Assembly (NCBI GenBank): GCA_964036155.1
Contig: OZ038423.1
Span: forward strand, 75,965,249-76,029,248
From: Diploscapter coronatus
Taxonomy: Eukaryota; Nematoda; Chromadorea; Rhabditida; Rhabditidae
DNA: 64,000 nucleotides
Direction of reading: 5' to 3'
This document shows, one piece after another, positions 12,996 to 26,600 of the stretch (its first letter is position 1; every line of letters begins with the position of its first letter). Below the pieces are notes generated by a model. That model was not told the origin of the DNA, searched no databases, and saw only the letters and a list, made by a program, of their open reading frames with translations. Both the position numbers and the translations under genes were made by a program.

Positions 12996-15900
12996 TCACT
13001 GGCTTTCTCCTTGCAGATAGCGACGGACCTGAAATGTCGATGGACGACATCAGCTAACGAAATAAATAGTCCGTTCATGGGAATCAGGTTCCACTTCTAA
13101 TATTACTAATTCTTCCTTTACATCCATGCAAGAGAGGAAGCGCTAGTAACCTTTAGATATGGCTCATGTTCAACATGAACGGAATATTTGAGTTTTTGCT
13201 AATGTATAAAACAATCAGAAGATATTCCAGTATATCCATCAGAATTCCATTTCCTACCTGGTCCATGTCTGATTCCCTCTGCAAATAAACACGTCACAAT
13301 CTGTCACATTTCAAACGGTCTCTCTTTCCCTCATCTTCCTCTCTAACAAACCTTCCTAGTTTCATCTTGAATCTTCTTGTCGAGCACATTCTTCACAGTC
13401 GTCACGCTCTCTGCCAACTTCTTTATCGCGATTTTACATTCTTCCACGTCTTTCTTCATCTGCAAGAATTGCATGGGCATGATTTTGGTGTCTTTTCGTT
13501 TTGGGGTTAATTTCGAGAGAACTAATCATTGACCACGAGTGTAAATTTTGAGGAATACTCGTTTTTGAGAAGATTCCCTAATCTTTTGAAAATGTTCTTT
13601 CGTGCATTACATAATTTCTGATATGGTATCTTTATCGCCCGGTTTTGTTGAATAGAATTATTAGCAATTAACAGCGTTAATAATATGATATGAAATCTTG
13701 CACTAGTGCATCAAAACTCACAACAAATGTTTTTAAAGGAAAGAAAGAACAATGCGCATTTTTATCATAGATATTGAATAGCCGATTGAAAATCCTGAAT
13801 TTTGCGACTCGTTTCATTTTTAATTTGAATTTTTCTTGATTATCACGACTTCGCCACTATCATTAGAAATCAAGAAATGCCATTTGCTTTCAAAATTTGG
13901 CACATAATGAAGTGATCATGGACAATTTCGATCGCGGAATCTTCCCCTTAACAAGACAAGCTGCGAGTATAAAAGTCTTTGAAAAAGCATATTTATCACT
14001 ATGATTATCAGTCTTACTGGTCCCGCATCTTTTCCGGCCCCCATCGCACCGGAGGTCTGCATCTGCGAGACCGCCTCTTGCAGCTCCTTGATGGCCATGT
14101 ATCTCTCCTCTTCTTCCTTGTCGATTCTCGAGTTCAGTTGATGTTTGATGTTGTCTGCCTTCGCCGACAGTTCATTCAACTGAAGCAATCGGCCAATTCC
14201 CTTCTGTATCATGTCTTATTCGACTTACATCCTGAGGAATCTGCCTTTCCACTTTGTCCCTGACCCTGTCCTGAGCCTTATCCATATCTTCCTGCACCTC
14301 ATCTAGTTTATTGACTTGTGCACGGAGTCTGGAAATCATGCATATATGATTGTTAACATAAAACTCTGATTATACATAATCATCGGCATGCTATTTCTTA
14401 TGATTTATGTCGATTGTGATCGCTTACTTATTAACTCCGTCTGAATCTCCTCCCAATGTGCTCAATCGACCAGCCAGATCTTTCTTGTCATGATTCAGAT
14501 CTAAAATATCCCAGTCAAACTTCTAGCACAATTATATTCCCGGACCTTGCTGAACTTTGCTCATTTTCTCCTCGAGTTTGAGAAGTCCCTCCATGCTGAG
14601 TTTGTTTTTGTCAGCAGCAATGGCTTCCATTTCTCGTCGCAGCTAAGATTCAACCAGATTATCTCCCTGCTTCCCTCACAAATCTGCTTACAGCATCGAT
14701 ATCCAGCGACGGCACTTTGATATTCTCCTTGCCCGCCTTTGCATCGTCCACTGCTTTGTTCAAATTTCCGAAGTGATTGTTCAGTTTATCTTCTATTTCT
14801 GTCATTTTCGCGAGAAGACCCTTTTCATGCAGTCTCCTGAAAACATGCCCAGTTTTACTCGACGCGAGATTATTGCTAGTCTTGCTATGAAAAATGAGTT
14901 TTCACCTCGCGTTTACTTCTGAGCTCATGAGTTTGTCCATCTTCTTGTTACCTAAAACAGAATGGCATATTTTGATGAGTCGCGAATAACTTGTTTGTCA
15001 TACCAATTTCGAGATGCTGTTCCAATGCGGCGAGAGCCTCATTCACTTTTCCGAATCGTTCTTTCTGCTTAGCCTTTTCAGCCTATATCAATTAGTTCTA
15101 CTCTATAATTTCTGTCATTCGTCCTTGCCTGCATTTGCTTGCCGAGCGCTTCCAACTGTTCCCCTTGGATTCGGAGTCGTTCTTCGAATTTCCTCTTGCC
15201 ATCTCGTTCCATGTCATTCATAGCTTCATTCTGCGCTCGCAATGCCTATATCGTTCATTCAACCCTCTTCTTTATTCAACATTTCCCAAACTAACAGCTT
15301 CCAAGGTGTTGTATTTGTTCATCATATCATCCTTCATCCTCTGCTGCGTTTCCATCAGATTCTTCGTCACCTCGTTCGTGATCAGAGTAATCCTGTCGTT
15401 GAGTCTGCGTGTTTCCTCCGACAATTTATCCTGAAACATTCACCCTTTGGTTCTTTGTACTTTTTTTTTTTTTAATAATCCACTCAAATTGTAGTTGAGC
15501 GCTTTTCACACCAATATTAATATTTTACGAGAGAGCGACTAGACGATAAAATTCATATTGTGTATGAAAAAATCATCGTTTGCTTTATTTTACCTTATCC
15601 CATGAATTTTCGGTTAGAAACTACAAACAAGGCTAGAACTTCTTTCTTCATTCGAGCTAATTGTAGTCAGGCTTTTTCTCTTTAATTTCTAAATTGTTGT
15701 GTTCTTACCTTATCGACGTCACCCTTCTTGGAAAGGCTGTTAAGAATATCAACTCGACTCTGTTCCTGCTGTCTGATAATGTCTTGTAAGCGGGCAATGC
15801 TGCAACACTTTCTTTTATCATGATATCTATAGATTATTTTGGAATTTCAGCATTTTTCCACATTCTTTGATAATCTATGATTTCTTTATTCTGATTTTTA

Positions 15901-17967
15901 TTCTATTGAAATGATATCGATCAGGATTTTCGGTGTCAAAATATACTAAATTTTCTCTTTGTTTCTATTCCATTCCCCTTTTTGCTAATGAATCATTGAC
16001 TTGTTGTTGAGAGTCGACGCCTCCTTTGCGCGGTCTGTCTTCTCGTGATCCAATGCCTGCTTCAGCTGCATTATTTGTGTGTGCAAATCGCGAACTTTCC
16101 CATCCAGCACTTGATTCGAATTCGCTATTTTCTATAATAATTTTTTTCATAATCTGACATATCTCTTCAAAATTACATTAGGATCGACAACAGGTCTGCT
16201 CTTGACTTCATTGTTGATGGCCATCAGATCGTGGACTTGTCTGTCGATTGCCGAACGTAGGGCATTTAGGTCGTTGCTCACAGATATTAGCTTCAAACGA
16301 TTCATTCGGATTGAAATCCATTCCAACCCCTTACCTTCCCATCGACAGTAGCTACTTGACGCCGTAAATCATCCAAATCTCGAGCTCTAAATCTTTGTTG
16401 TAAAATTTTGGTTGATATCAGAGGTGCTCGAAATGATCGATTTCAAAATCAAAAATTTTCAACTCCTGTTTCATTTTTTTCGAACTTGGAATTTCAAAAA
16501 TCATGACGTAAGCTGATTTTTTCATACCCGACACCCGGTTCACTCGAGATGAGTCTTCTGTGCAGTTCATTCTGATTCGCTTCCAGTCGTTTCCTTGCAG
16601 CCTGAAGCTCTTCTTGACTCATTATTTTACTCTCATTCTCACTGCAGTCGTGCTGCCCTAGGCCCTTGCGCAGTGCCAAGTGTAAACCATTTCAAATATA
16701 ACAATTGTTCTAATCTGAATATTATCCTCCCATTTACATGCAACTTTCATCACACAAATATTGCAAGATAAATCTAGCTAGATAGAGAAGCATTTAGTTT
16801 AGTTCCGTTTCTTCAAATTTAGCATTGCGCAGGGCCTTCGAACAGCATCTGCGTCTCTATCGAGAGTGCATAAAGTTGGACTTCACTTCAGTTAAAAATT
16901 TGATTTTTAAGAAAATCAAGCAGGCAATAGTAGAAGAGTTATTCGATCACCTACGTTCTCTATCACGAAATATTCAGCTGTTTGTACTACAAAATCCGAT
17001 TTCATTCATTGATAGTTCTTATTTTATGCAAAAATTCCATCGAGAGTTTATTCACTGATAAAATGTATGAATTAAACTCGACAGAGAACAGAGGTAATTA
17101 TATTCTCGTCCCCTGCTATGCATAGGAATTAAGAGCGAACTTTCAATGCTGCTAGTGGATTTCGAGTTCAGCTTTTTTCAATTACAAATTTATGCACCCT
17201 CAACTTATCGCGTTTCTCACTTGTTCAGCGGATAGGAGATCCCTGTTCTGTCGTTGCAGATCGTTCAGTTGGTACTGCAGTTTGTTGAGGGCCGAGTTGT
17301 CTGTCGTCCTCCTTTCGACAATCACTGTGGGCCGTACAGCTTGTATCTTTCTATTGCCAGTGCTCGTGCTCCTCGCATCCCCTCTCGTGTGCCCCTTCTG
17401 AATCTCGCATTTTCTCACTCAAACGTTAGGCACTTCACGCACAACAAAAGTGGTTCGAAAATGTGGTATTCGTGCAGGAATCGGGAATAACTGAATTCTC
17501 TGATAGGAAAAATAAATGAGAATAGGATGACGCAGCATGCGGAACGTCTCCCATAAGCGCTGATGAATCATTTTTGGACGAAAAGAAATAGTTTGAATCA
17601 GAAAAACATAGCGGATGAATCACATTGAATCACTCATAGTTATGCAGTGCTTTCGATTAATTGTATAACGCAAAGAAATCACAGCAATCAGAATTCACAA
17701 ATATCAGACTGGCTGACCCTCGATGATTGGTGGCGCAGATCGTCGTACGAATTTGATCTTCTCTTAACTTCTCCTGATCAATTTCACTCTCTTTCCGAAT
17801 AACTCACCTTCAAACTGGCAGCTCCTTCTTTCGGTTGTCGAGGCGGGGGGCCAGAAGGCCTAAGTCGATTTCTTTCTAATTGATTCGAATCAGGCGACCT
17901 ACGCTAATCCGAGGATGATGTCCTTCGCTGTATCTCGATTGCCGCGACGACGATGTGCATTCGACAT
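12996..17967 (-). CDS. Long coiled-coil protein, ~650 aa, unrecognised
   Basis: Twenty-one exons (minus): 17967-17903, 17859-17808, 17762-17718, 17397-17221, about 16637-16528, 16386-16335, 16290-16177, 16131-16001, 15799-15709, 15430-15296, 15245-15129, 15082-15004, 14951-14906, 14836-14692, 14642-14546, 14500-14428, 14328-14229, 14179-14018, 13459-13352, 13278-13258, 13028-12996. Phases close exactly. The first ~100 residues are basic and Ser/Pro rich, starting MSNAHRRRGNRDTAK. From ~100 to the end it is almost continuous heptad-like coiled coil (for example ELQAARKRLEANQNELHRRL). There is no signal peptide, membrane segment or catalytic motif. It lacks recognisable intermediate-filament or motor signatures; a cytoskeletal or scaffold role is only a guess. 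The intron 15128-15083 must use a GC donor. Exon 5 could start at 16637 or 16652, both in phase. Confidence 0.75.
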
Positions 17968-20665
17968 TATAGGGAAGAGTATAAGGGCAAATCGAAGAAA
18001 ATGCACCGGTTGAATGGAGAGCGAAAAGTGACTTTGGTATCCAGGCAGCCGAAAAATGAGGGATACGAAAGAGAGATCCGATGAAGAAGGAAGAGAGCAT
18101 CTGAGGACAAGAAGACATAAAGGAACCACAGAATGGAAACTGACGGCAACGCGACACAAGCAATACAACACAACCTGAATGAGTGAGTGAGATGTTTGAA
18201 GCTGAGCAAGTGATGATCTATGCAAGAATGGAGAAGAGAAAAACTACAAAAGGAATTTTTAAAAAGGGAATAGTGATTCACTCGATCCACTAGCATTCAT
18301 GATATTCCTACATCGGGTTCGGTCAGTTCTTCGGTGTTTTCCGAAGAGATGGAGCGCAACTTCGAGGCCGATTTTCTTGGTTTCCGATTTCAGCGGGTTT
18401 GATCAAGTTCCTTTCCGATTCCGATCTATGACGTTTCGATGGCTTATTTCGATTCCAATTGGACCTACCATATGATGGCGCAATTTCTATAAAGTGGTGA
18501 CATGCTTTCTAAAGGATCGCTCTCTGATTTGGCAGAAATCGTGCCGCAATATTCTACAATGCGATTGCTTTTAATTTCGTCATGTCGTATAGTTATCCTT
18601 TGAACTCCGAAAATGTACCGGATTTTATCTCAATTTTAGCTCTGACTTTTAAAATTTTATTCTCTCCCATTCCTGGCAGGGAAGAGCGGTAATAACGCAG
18701 CATTTAATAAAAAAAAAACCGCAATAGCACTTTCTGAGGTAATTTTCATAACTCTAACGCTATTGCAAAATTGAGTGAGATATTGTGGTAAATGGTAACT
18801 CTACCGCAAAAGAAAAAACTCACGATCGCTCGTCCCTGATCCCCAACCCCTAATCTCAGACTTTTTATAAGTATTTTTGCAGTGTTGCAATTTCGCTAGT
18901 TTTTTTCCTGCTTCAAAAGAAGCCTCTTTAGTGTTTCTAAACGAAGACTCTAGCAGAAGTCCTTGGGAGATAATTGACCCCTAATTGAATTTTCCATCGT
19001 CGTTTCCACTTTGTTGTTCGATTTGGAGTATTTATCCAGCGTTTTTGTCTGAGAATGTGGTATCTAATTATAGTTGAATTGCATATTCTTGTTCTCCGCA
19101 ATTGTCGTCCTGCAGTTCTGCAGTCCATTCATTCATTTCCAATTGCGTGCCCTCTATTTTCGTCCCTCATTCTTTCACATTCCTGCTCCTTCTTTATCCC
19201 TTCCTTTCTTCATTCGTCACCCTCGACTTGTTGTCGTCTAAGCCCATCGTCGTTATCTGCTCTTTTACAGAGATCAATAGGCCCTTTGGCCATTGCAGAA
19301 TTCTCTGAGACTCGAGGAATTTGTGCGAGTTTGAGTTCCCCTCCCCAGGGCCATTCCGCAAATTCTTTTCCCATTCTTCTCAGACTCCGACTTCGTTTGA
19401 TTTGCAGTTACTATCTCCGGTTTGACAAGTGAGTGTGATAAACCCTTTGCAGGCCTTCATTTGGCCAGTCGTCGATCCGATGGACGATACAGAGGAAATC
19501 CGTTCTCATTTGTTGCATCCCCTGAGCGACGCATTCGACCCAATTGACGGTGCTCTCACACCTGGCTCGGCATCCATTCGGAATTCCATCAGTCAACTCT
19601 TCGCTGTCCCACCAAGGTATTTTCAACCTAATAAAAAGCTGTCTTTCATATGCATTCCTTGTCTGAAATTTGATAGCCTGAAGATGAAGTTTGTTAGGTT
19701 TAACAAATCCGCAAGCACTATCATCGTCAATCATGATTGATGATCGAACTCAACTTTGCAGTAACGAGTGAGCGCATGTCATAAATAATGACAATTTGCT
19801 TGTACCTGATCTGATGAGTGTTTCAATGGTTCAGTAGTCCCATTGCTGATCGCTGATTATTCCCTGTTGTTCTGTTGTAATCTGCGCGTGTCTCTATCTC
19901 ATTCTCATTAATCGCTCAGTCATTCAGTGCAGCTCAGTTTCCTCGGCACTTCCTTCTGCCGATTTTTCCTATTTCCTCTTCTTCTGCTTTTCTGCTTCAG
20001 ACTCGGCTCGATTCACCAACAATGCCCTAAGGATATCTCACCCATAACATAACAACCCCATCCACTCTGCATGCGTCTAAATCTGCAGTAGTTTAAGTTT
20101 ATATGCAGTTCAGTTTTCTTCAGTCTCAGTCTCAGCCTCAGTCTCAGTCTCAGTCTCAGTTTCAGTTTCAGTTTCAGTTGAATTGCTACTTCATTTGTCG
20201 TTTTCGTTTCATTCTAATAATTAATTCGATTAAGTTCCTTATTCTATTTCGCATTCAGCATGGACATTCTCCATCTCGTTCAATGTGCATTAATTAGTTC
20301 TCCGACTCCCGCAGTGCTCTTTCAGTATCTGTATCTGCATTCTCCTTCTCGTGCCATTCCAATGCTCTCACTTTATATTATCGAGAAAACAAGCTCCTTT
20401 TATGTTCATCTTTACAGCCTATAAAATCCTCTTATAGTTTCAGTAACATGGAGTGCATAAGAATCCTTATGATCTCCCTCAAATCTATTTCCCTTCTCCA
20501 TTTCATATTCTTACACCTCGCCTGTGTTTGGTTTCCTTTCTAATATTTTTTTTTCGTCCTCCAAAGTACTCAGCTTTTCACCTGCTTATATTTCATAATA
20601 CGCAAACTTCTTGAGTTGCGCTGCATGTGCACAATGCTTATATAACCATGTATGGAAGATTTTAG
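17968..20665. other. Divergent upstream region of coiled-coil gene and slo-2, with a candidate slo-2 5' exon
   Basis: Most of this stretch shows no supported gene. One candidate exon at 19453-19616 (+) follows a TTTGCAG acceptor, contains ATG at 19480 (MDDTEEIRSHLLHPL) and ends at a GT donor in phase 2. It looks coding, but its phase does not join directly to the slo-2 exon at 20666, so a connecting exon is missing or it belongs to an alternative transcript. Confidence 0.4.
20119..20179. repeat. CAGTCT/CAGTTT hexamer tandem repeat
   Basis: About ten consecutive hexamers of the form TCAGTC, drifting to TCAGTT at the right end. It sits in the presumed slo-2 5' intron or leader. The many CAG trinucleotides make acceptor choice here unreliable. 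Confidence 0.85.
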
Positions 20666-23600
20666 TTGATGAACTTGGTTTAAAATGGACTAACAATGAG
20701 GACAATGAAATAGACGAAGACACGAAGATCATCTGCAAGGGAAGGATGCACACAGAAGGAGAGCCGCAACATTGTCATGTCGTGCAGGAAATGTATGTTC
20801 GGATCCCATTTCAACATCCCCAATTTAGCTCTCATTTTGTATGTATTTCATGGGATCGCATTTTCTAGCAGTTTGCAGCCTCTTTAACATCCGATTTATT
20901 TAGTCTGCCTTCCATTTCGAAGTTGATCCCCTCCCTAACTCAGGTGTTCTTCACTCTTCTTCAACGGTCCATTAGTCATTTTCGTCTCTCCCTCTCATTC
21001 TTCCCTTTCCTTTTCTTTTTTGCCTTCTTCCACTCAACTCCATTTTGTTGTGCAATTCCTAATGAGAAGATGCTTCTCCTGTCCGCTTTCTGCAAATCGA
21101 TTTCTCATTTTTATGGACAACGCATATAATTTTAGGCGCATTTTCTGAATTATCCCTGATATCTCGCGTAAATTCTATTAAACGAAAATCATACGGGAAA
21201 TTGATGAAGTTGTGACAAGCGAGAGATGAAAAGGAAATAAAGAGCAGAAAGACGGAGAAGAAATTGAGGCAAGGTTGCAATGCAGGAAAATAGAGAGAGA
21301 GAATCAGCTTGCGGTCGAGTTGTCCGGCTGAGTTATTTTGAATTCGAATTGCCTGCTGCATTTAATTCTTCAGCACTCAGCCCTTCAGCATTCAAAATTC
21401 TGTCCTTTCCCGTCCATACTTCCAGTCAAAAATGCTTCCAGCATTCGTTAGTTCACGACAAAAAAGAGTAAGTCGTTCCTCCATCATCATTCTACTCTAC
21501 TTCAATACGAATGCGCCTGCTTATTTTTCGCATTGCCAGACAGCCTGACCCTTAGTCATTGATGAATGGGCATTGCATTGATTTGGGCTTATCTATTCCC
21601 CTCTTCTTCCATTCCTTCTACCTTCCTGCATTCCATATTTCCTTCTTTTTTTCTATTAGCTTTTTGTGTGAAGCTTTGCGCCTGCAGCTTGCTCGAAATA
21701 GAGTAAATATTCTTTCAGACAGAGATCCAAGGAATTACTGCTTATTTCGATAGTGAAAACAAATACAAAATTTAAAAGAAACCAATAATTGCAAGAATTA
21801 TTCATAAATGCTTCTCAGTGCGCGGCAGCAATATGGAGTTGACACGTCGCTCAAATCTCGACTGCAGCAATACTTCATCGAGAACCAGAAATCGAGTGAG
21901 TTCAAGATCTTTTCCCCTCTATTTGTAAAACTCCCACGAGCAAACATTGATATGTATTCTTGGGAAATGAGAACTTTATCTCGATATTGAATAGACTTGA
22001 GATTTAAACTGAAAACAAAAATCGTTCTTTAGTGAAACATTAATTCTAAAACCAAATGATTTATGGATAACGTAAGGAAAATGAAAATGTTTAGGTCTGC
22101 GGATTCGGTTGTTCAATATCTTCATCAAACTATTGTCATGTTTCCTGTATTGCGTGAGAGTGATCAATGACACGAGGAAGTTGCCTGATCATGTGCAGAT
22201 TTCACCTAAAGAAGAAGGAATACAATAGTCAGCCATTTTCAACTAATTATAATTTACATTTCTCCTATAAAATCTAATTTTACTGCCGTAATTTGTTAAG
22301 TTTTACTATAGTAAAACTCATCTGGGTCCCACCCCTGATTTTATAAATCTTAAAATATGTTTTTATTCAATTTTCTTTAAGAAAATTTCTTTAAAAAACT
22401 CATGCAATTTGAATATGCATATTATTATTTTGCAATTTCTACGCTTTACATATTCACTTTTTAAATTGATATAGCATTTCATAATGAAAAAAAAATCTAT
22501 TGGTTTTTTTATTAGAGAAAATACGGTACTTCCCTTCAATTTCTGCTTGCAATATTTTTTGAAGGCTAATTATCACTAGACAAACTTTTAGTGAAGAATT
22601 ATATGAAATCGAGGTTTTATCATAGCCTCTAAAATTGAAAAATACACCATGGCATAATTCAAGCATTGTCCTCTACAAACTGTTCAGTTTGTCATTTTCA
22701 GCGAATATCTGCTCTGGGTGGAGACGAGCGACACGATATGGCTGTTGCAAACAATCGTAGCCTTCATTTCTATCGTAGAGACAATTCTCATTTTCTATTT
22801 GTCGTATCGTGGCAACATCCTTCGACTGCTCATCAACATCCACTTCCTGCTCGAAATGATCACCAGTTTCCCTTTCCTCGTACAGGTAGAAATTTACTAC
22901 TTATTTCATAGTTAACACATTTAATGAGCCAATTCGATTTCTTTGTATCACTTGTGAAGATTCATCTATATAAAAACTTACGTTTCAAGCCTCTCATATT
23001 TCAGATCTTCTACACCGAACTTCGTCAAATGTACGTTCCAGTATTCCTGAATTGCTGGCTCGCGAAAGGAGCGTTACAGGTGGATAAATTATTCTTGCAA
23101 AAATGTTCCTTTTTGCTAACTAAAACAACTAAATTTTGATGAATAAAAGAAATCGCCAAAACCGATCCTCAAATCTAACACTTTTTCATACGGAAGTTTA
23201 TTCTACATTCACGCATACGCATATTTTATGAGCTAATTTTTGTGTTAGCAGCCATCTTATGGATGACTCAACGAATCGAATTAGATATTCGTGTTGATAC
23301 ATATTTCTTTCCAATTTTAGCTTCTAATGCCCTTCTGGAGCATAATAGGCAGGAATAGTATTCTAAGTTTTCAGGCAATGATGCACGATCTCAACCGGGC
23401 GTCATTCATGAACCACTCAGCTCTGTTCCGTCAATTGCTGCTGCTCTTCTCTGTGCTGGTCTGCCTCATCTTCACAGGCATGTGCTCCATCGAGCATCTG
23501 CAGCGAGCAGGACAGAGGCAGTTCGGACTCTTCAATTCGCTCTATTTTGTCATGGTCACATTCTCTACGGTCGGCTACGGCGACTGGTGATAATTTATTT

Positions 23601-26600
23601 ATTCGAAATCCTAGTGCTGATTTAATATTTGCAGGTACCCAGATGTGTGGATGAGCCAGCTCTGTGTGATGGTTCTGATCATTGTGGCTTTAGGGTTGGT
23701 TCCCAAGCAGCTCGACGAACTCGGACAAACTTGGTCTGGTAAGCAGTTTTCAGACAATTCAAACAATATCGAGGGGGACATCTTGAAAATTTGAAGCAAA
23801 GTCAGCGTATCTTACGACGATTGAGATTTTTCCATTTCAAAGCAAGTTTTATTTTACAGAAAGAGCGCGAAGTGGAGGTGAATACGGCAGAGGATGGGCT
23901 GGGAAGGATGACACGCATGTTGTGGTCACGATCACCCATCTGGAAGTCGAGCTAATCCGAGATTTCCTCGATGAATTCTACGCACATCCGGAAAATGAGG
24001 TAGAAATTAATCTGTTATTATTTTGCTGTATTATCTTCTTTCTGATGTTTCATAAATTTATCGCTGTGACTCTTTCTAAGCATCGACCTAGGGCATAGTG
24101 AAGTGACATTTGATAGGGGCGTATGTCCTTAACCTATCCTCTGTAAATATACTAATTGTCTTCCTCGATTACATTTAATTGGTGTGCAAAAATCGAAGAG
24201 TCAGAAAAAAAATATCATTCAATCTAATAATTTCAATATTGAATTTCATTTTTCTCAACTCAGCGTACCGAAGTCGTCCTTCTGTCGCCTTCAGAATTGG
24301 ACGATCAGACGAGGATGCTGCTTAAAATTCCTCTGTGGCACAGTCGCGTCTGCTATGTTAGAGGATCTGTATTGAAGGATGAAGATCTCGAGAGGTTCGA
24401 TTTATTCCACGTCTCGTCATTGATTACTTCAATTTGAGGGCGAAACTATCGACAGCCAAAGCGTGTTTCATTCTGTCAGCTCGTCACCAGCAGAGGAAAG
24501 TCACAACTGATGAGCACACCATCCTGAGGAGTTGGGCCGTCAAGGACTTCGCCCCAGATGTTAAGCAATATGTGCAGATATTCAGGCCTGAAACGAAGAT
24601 GCACGTCGAGCATGCAGGTATTTCTGCTCAATCATATCTCGATTTTAAGTGTCAATCGTCGAACAATTGAAACAAAGGGAATAACGAAGTTTTATGTCTA
24701 GAAATTGGCACATAGTTTGCAGATATGTTGACATCAATATCAATGTTATAAAATGCATATTTTGGAAACTGAAATTTGTGTAATTTATTGTTTCATTTGC
24801 TCGGTACTTGGCAAGATCGAACTTTTAATTCATATTTTCTATGATGAACAATCTTTACTAGCTGATATTTATTCATCTTAATTAGTTTTTACGAAATTCA
24901 GAAGTTGTGATCTGTGAAGACGAGTTCAAATATGCCCTGATAGCGAACAATTGCATTTGCCCTGCCATCTCTACCTTCATCACTCTTCTGCTGCACACTT
25001 CCAGAGGTTGGTCGATTTTTTAAAAATTTTATTTGGCTTCTTTTATTTACGTTCAAAAATTTTAGGCGAAGAGGGTCAGAAATCGACTGAAAATTGGATG
25101 AAAATCTGTGGATTCCATTCGGGAAACGAGATTTACAACATTCGAATCACCGACAGCAAATTCTTCGGAGAATTCGTTGGGAAGTCATTCTCGTATGCTT
25201 CCTTCAATGCACACAAAACGTAAGGACTAATTACAGCTTGCTCTTTTGAGAAGGATAACATGAATTGTTTGCAGATATGGTGTCGGCCTGATTGCCGTCA
25301 AACCGAATGATATTCGAAACAATGAAATCAGATTAAACCCTGGCAGGGACTACATTTTGCAGAAAGGAGATATTTTGCAAGTCTTTTTTTTGTATTTTGA
25401 GAGATTACGAATTTAGTGAGATTCTTAGAACGAGATGAAGGGTTTTGAAATTAAAAATGGATATTCTTTCTCGAAAATCTACTCTATTCTAAGCTATGAA
25501 AAGAATTTATCAAAAGTTATATGAAGAAGTTTAATCGCTCAATATAAAGAAATTTGGAATTTTGAACGATTTCCTGTAATTATCAAGGGTATTGGCGGTG
25601 CAGTAGAATAGCGTATACCGCACCGTCAACACCTTTGGTAATTATCAATCCAGCAAAAATTGTTGAATTTTAGAATTAGACTATCGGCTATCATTTATAT
25701 TGAATTTCATTTCCATATTGCAGATATTACATGGGTCTCACCAACGAAGAGTCGCTTTTCAACTTCACAAAAGGCCTGAGAACGCAGCGAGAACGGGCCA
25801 ATTTCGCATCTTCTATTGCGAATATCGGTGAGGAATGAGTTTGGTGAAGATGCTCATCAACTTGTGATGTTTAGGAACAATGGCTGTGGAGATGCCAATG
25901 CCTACTGAAGACGATCAGAAGAAGAAACCCAAACGCTCATTCCTTCCGAAGGGAAAACATAAGGAGGAGAAAGCTGGACTCATGGTCGAGGAGGGGCACA
26001 GGAGAAATGAGAGGAAACCCTCGATTGCCATGGTTGTACAGGTATTATTAATTGATTTAAAAATTAAACTATTTTCTACCCTTCCAAAGTGAATTCCTTG
26101 CTATCATTAGTGTTCTAACATTTACGGTGTTTAGCAAAATACATCTAACAATACAAATTTAACATTAGACTAAAGGCAGGGGATAGCAAAACATATTTGA
26201 TATGATAATTATCACTCATTTTGATCATTTCTAGTTCCAGTTCCATATGTAGTAAATCTTGCTTAGCCTCTTCTACCGTGTACAGAACGAGTTTGAGTAA
26301 TGATGAACTTTAGTAATGTCTATCTGCAATAATCTCTGAAAGTGATCATATCTTCATTGCAGAGCCAAGTGGATTTGTCGTCCTCGAGTGAAGAGGATGA
26401 ACTGAAATGCAGCAGCTGCACGGAAATTTGTATCCAGAATAAACTGCAACGCACCTATCCTCAAGTTCGATCGTATATTGGCACTTCGAATACTGGTTTG
26501 TTATGATTTGCGTTTGAAATGAACACATAGAAATATTTCAGTCTGTCACACGATGAAGGAGAAAAGACCGTTTTGTTGTTTGAAGCTCACTGAACGATGC

